From JBBROS01 sp963752225 (GTDB lineage Bacteria > Pseudomonadota > Alphaproteobacteria > Acetobacterales > Acetobacteraceae), in contig CAVVXS010000009.1 of assembly GCA_963752225.1 (NCBI GenBank), positions 372,001 through 436,000 on the forward strand: a stretch of DNA of 64,000 bases, read 5' to 3'. Both the position numbers and the translations under genes were made by a program. Position 1 is the stretch's first letter. The number at the start of each line of letters is the position of its first letter. Below the pieces are notes generated by a model that saw only the letters and a list, made by a program, of their open reading frames with translations, ran no database searches and was not told where the DNA came from. Of the stretch, positions 61,697 to 64,000 are shown one piece after another.

Positions 61697-63012
61697 GCCT
61701 CGTTCGCCTTCGCCAGCACCGGCCGGAACGTATCCGATGCACGCTTCAGCTCGGCTGCCGGGTCGGCGCCGCCCACGATGTTGGTCAGGGCGATCCCGAT
61801 CGTGTCGCGGAACTCGGTCACCGGCACGATTTCCGGCAGCCCGCTGCGGGCGATCTTGAGGCTGGTGAGCGTCGTCTCGAACCAGTCCTTGGGGAAGGCG
61901 CTGGCGGCGATCACGTCCTGCTGCTCGTAGCTGCTGGCCCGCGGCGGCGTGCCGGCGCCGGCGCGCAGCCAGTTGGGGAACATCGCCTTGCTGCACGCCC
62001 ACTGCACATACAGCCACGCGGCCTGCTTGTTCTTGCTTGCGGCCGGGATGCCCATGCCGTCGATGAAGGTCGCCGAGTGCTGCGCCTGCGGCCCGCGCGG
62101 GATCGGCGCGAAGCCCACCTTGCCGACCACCTTCGATTTCTGCGGATCGACCAGCGGCGCCGAGAAGCCGATCCCGTCCCACCACATCGCCGCCCGGCCC
62201 TGACTGAAGGTCGTCTGGCACTCGTTCCAGTTGAACCCGACCGAGCCCGGCGGCGCGCAGTCCCGCATAAGCTTCTGGTAGAAGCTGGCCGCTTCGATCG
62301 CCGCCGGGCTGTCCGTCAGCAGTGTCTTGCCGTCCTCGGACAGCGTCTCCTGGTTCCAGCCGAGCAGGATGTTGTCGTACAGCACGACGTTGGCGTTCTT
62401 CAGCCCGCGCCCGGTGAAGCCGAATACCCCCTTGCTCTTGTCGGTCAGCTTCTGCGCCGCCGCCATCAGCTCGTCATAGGTCTTCGGCGGCTGCAACCCG
62501 GCGGCGTCGAACATCTCGCGGTTGTAGTAGAGGATGAACAGGTCCTGGTTCATCGGCAGCACGTTGATGCGCCCATCCGGCCCGGTCGCGGCATGGATGG
62601 TGGCGGGCGAGAAGTCGGCCATGTCGAGGCCCGGCGCCGTTTTCGCCGGGTCGGCGATCAGCGGCCGCAAATCCTCCATCCAGCGGCCCTTCTCGATCAG
62701 CCGCTTCTGCACGTGCATGGCGACATTGACCACGTCGAACGAGGGCCGGCCGGACGCCATCTCCATCGCCACCTTGGGCCGCTGCTGCTGCTCCGGAATC
62801 TGCTCGGCGCCGACACGGATGCCGGTCAGCTCCTCGAACTCCTTTTGATGCGCCTGCAGCACGTCGCCACGCGGGGACTTGGCGAAGTTCACCTCGATCT
62901 TGGCGCCCTTGGCCTGCTTCCAGTCGAACTGGCTCTGCGCATTGGCGCGCTCGACAATGTTGAACAAGGGAAGGGCGGCCGAGGCGGCCAGCAACGAACG
63001 GCGACGGATCAT
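61693..63012 (-). CDS. ABC transporter sugar-type solute-binding protein (family 1)
   Basis: 439 residues. A signal peptide (IRRRSLLAASAALPLFNIVE, cleaved near ANA) carries an Arg-Arg that could be Tat. The mature protein follows the family 1 pattern: FEELTGIRVGAEQIPE, NQDLFILYYNREMFDAAGLQ and MWWDGIGFSAPLV, close to glycerol-3-phosphate/maltose-type binding proteins. GGGAG precedes the ATG. No permease or ATPase lies within the window on its downstream side, where the next gene is OmpA-like. Ligand unknown. Confidence 0.9.
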   Translation of the reverse strand: MIRRRSLLAASAALPLFNIVERANAQSQFDWKQAKGAKIEVNFAKSPRGDVLQAHQKEFEELTGIRVGAEQIPEQQQRPKVAMEMASGRPSFDVVNVAMHVQKRLIEKGRWMEDLRPLIADPAKTAPGLDMADFSPATIHAATGPDGRINVLPMNQDLFILYYNREMFDAAGLQPPKTYDELMAAAQKLTDKSKGVFGFTGRGLKNANVVLYDNILLGWNQETLSEDGKTLLTDSPAAIEAASFYQKLMRDCAPPGSVGFNWNECQTTFSQGRAAMWWDGIGFSAPLVDPQKSKVVGKVGFAPIPRGPQAQHSATFIDGMGIPAASKNKQAAWLYVQWACSKAMFPNWLRAGAGTPPRASSYEQQDVIAASAFPKDWFETTLTSLKIARSGLPEIVPVTEFRDTIGIALTNIVGGADPAAELKRASDTFRPVLAKANEA

Positions 63013-63093
63013 CGGTGAACTCCCAGCGGGCCTCTCGCGGGCCCTGTCGGTCCACAATAGGCGGAATGATCGTGGCGGGAAAAGGCCTGCGCC

Positions 63094-64000
63094 TCAGACC
63101 GGGAACGCGTGCCGTCCCTCGGCCGCACCGCGAGTGACGAAGTGCACCAGCGGGTCGACATGGGCCGCCCGCACGTCGGCATAGGCGGCCAGGTATTTGC
63201 CCGTGCTGAAGGCGGCCGACGGGTTGCGGCCCTCCGACCAGCCATGCGTCTCGAAATGCAGCAGCGGGTCCACGTGCGCGGCGGCCACGTCCGGGTTGTG
63301 GCTCAGGTAATACTTGGTGTCGAACCAGGCGTCGGGGTTCAAGCCCGCCTGCCAGCCGCCGTGGTCGTAGGCATAGGCGGCCTGCTGCGCCGCCGCCGGG
63401 CCCGCCGGGATCAGGGTCGCGCCGAGCTGCTGGTCGTAAAAGGCGGCATTCACCAGTGGATCGGCAGCCGCCGTCCCGCCGAAAAGGAATGCCGTGCGAC
63501 CTTCGGCCTTGCCGGTCGTGAGGTAATGCACCAGCGGATCGACCCCGGCCGCCCGCACGCCGGGGTTGGCCGCCAGATACTTGGCGTCGTCGAACAGCAG
63601 GCTCGGTGCCCGGCCCTCCGTCCAGCCGGTCGCCAGGAACTGCAGCAACGGGTTCACGCCGGCCTTCTTCACGTCCGGGTTCTGCGCGAGGTAGAAGCGC
63701 ACGTCGAAAAAGGCGTCCGGGTTGCGCGCTTCCTTCCAGCCGTTCGCCTCGAAATGCGTCAGCGGGTTCACGCCCGCCTTTTTCACGTCCGCGTTGCCGG
63801 CCAAGTAGAAATTGGTGTCGAACGCCGCAGAGGGGTTGCGGCCTTCCTTCCACCCCGTCGTCATGTAGTGCTGATAGGGGTCGACGCCGGCCTTCGCCAC
63901 GTCCGGGTTGCGCGCCAGGTAATAGGCCCGGTCGAACAACGGGTCCGGCGGCGGCACATTGACCAGGCTCACGACCGCTCCGCTGCCGGCCGCAGCCACG
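63094..64000 (-). CDS. Protein of tandem 38-residue YLA-NPDV repeats, start beyond the window
   Basis: At least 300 residues are visible; the frame is open to the right edge, so the N-terminus is probably missing. It is built of seven repeats of about 38 residues, one degenerate, with the consensus FDxxxYLAxNPDVxxAGVxPLxHFxxxGWxEGRxPSA (quoted as a pattern). Similar repeats occur in secreted calcium-binding/RTX-like and glycan-linked proteins of Rhodospirillales. The conserved Asp/Asn residues could bind calcium, which is inference. Monocistronic at this end; leftward. Confidence 0.8.
   Translation of the reverse strand, partial: VAAAGSGAVVSLVNVPPPDPLFDRAYYLARNPDVAKAGVDPYQHYMTTGWKEGRNPSAAFDTNFYLAGNADVKKAGVNPLTHFEANGWKEARNPDAFFDVRFYLAQNPDVKKAGVNPLLQFLATGWTEGRAPSLLFDDAKYLAANPGVRAAGVDPLVHYLTTGKAEGRTAFLFGGTAAADPLVNAAFYDQQLGATLIPAGPAAAQQAAYAYDHGGWQAGLNPDAWFDTKYYLSHNPDVAAAHVDPLLHFETHGWSEGRNPSAAFSTGKYLAAYADVRAAHVDPLVHFVTRGAAEGRHAFPV

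Noticed and set aside
63100..64000. Periodic repeats of about 114 bases as a CRISPR or satellite
   Set aside because: The repeats diverge at DNA level but keep a protein consensus and an open frame, so they are protein repeats.

Overview
The window is GC-rich DNA with dense, often translationally coupled genes (ATGA, GTGA and TGATG overlaps) and many GTG, TTG or even CTG starts. The protein set (HU; chorismate mutase-hisC-tyrA beside metX-metW; dipeptide-type ABC importers; Rieske oxygenases; DUF1684; DUF533; GcvA-like LysR) and the GGGGCC/GGCCCC palindromes at gene ends suggest an alphaproteobacterium of the Rhodospirillales, most likely Acetobacteraceae. That placement is inference. No rRNA, tRNA, CRISPR array, phage or transposase gene was seen.

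Layout. 1-2.8 kb: end of an SDR gene, HU, then a coupled SDR plus class III CoA-transferase pair. 2.8-8.3 kb: chorismate mutase/hisC/tyrA/DUF1684 (minus strand), divergent from metX-metW for methionine. 8.4-12.9 kb: a tripartite EmrAB-NodT efflux pump, with a frameshift in the outer-membrane component. 13-19.1 kb: small-molecule redox genes (2-hydroxyacid dehydrogenase, DoxX, cupin, SMP-30 lactonase, NDH-2, two SDRs). 19.3-26.7 kb: a secreted haem-containing propeller-like protein, a large GGDEF-EAL protein and an orphan solute-binding protein with an unknown partner. 26.7-34.8 kb: a four-gene, overlap-coupled minus-strand operon: adenylate cyclase/AAA/TPR regulator, divergent cytochrome P450, membrane-anchored Dyp-type peroxidase fusion, TPR protein. 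This is the most unusual system here. 35-39.9 kb: secreted and Ala/Pro-rich unknowns, a secreted metallo-beta-lactamase-fold lactonase and an AraC regulator. 39.7-44.3 kb: envelope and osmotic genes (MscS, aquaporin Z, glycine-zipper protein, DUF533).

44.4-56.3 kb: an amine or betaine catabolic locus. A Rieske oxygenase, a complete dipeptide-type ABC importer and a two-subunit FAD/[2Fe-2S] dehydrogenase lie on the minus strand. A LysR regulator and a second FAD amine oxidase lie on the plus strand. A shared 146-bp divergent promoter region carries paired operator-like repeats. 56.3-64 kb: DUF892, a membrane-anchored DUF2235 hydrolase, a hybrid histidine kinase (frameshifted), a small membrane protein, an OmpA lipoprotein coupled to a sugar-type binding protein, and a protein of 38-residue repeats that probably runs off the right edge.

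Four otherwise well-conserved genes (NodT lipoprotein, P450, adenylate cyclase, histidine kinase) each carry one single-base-type frameshift. Sequencing error is a serious alternative to real gene decay and should be settled before calling pseudogenes.
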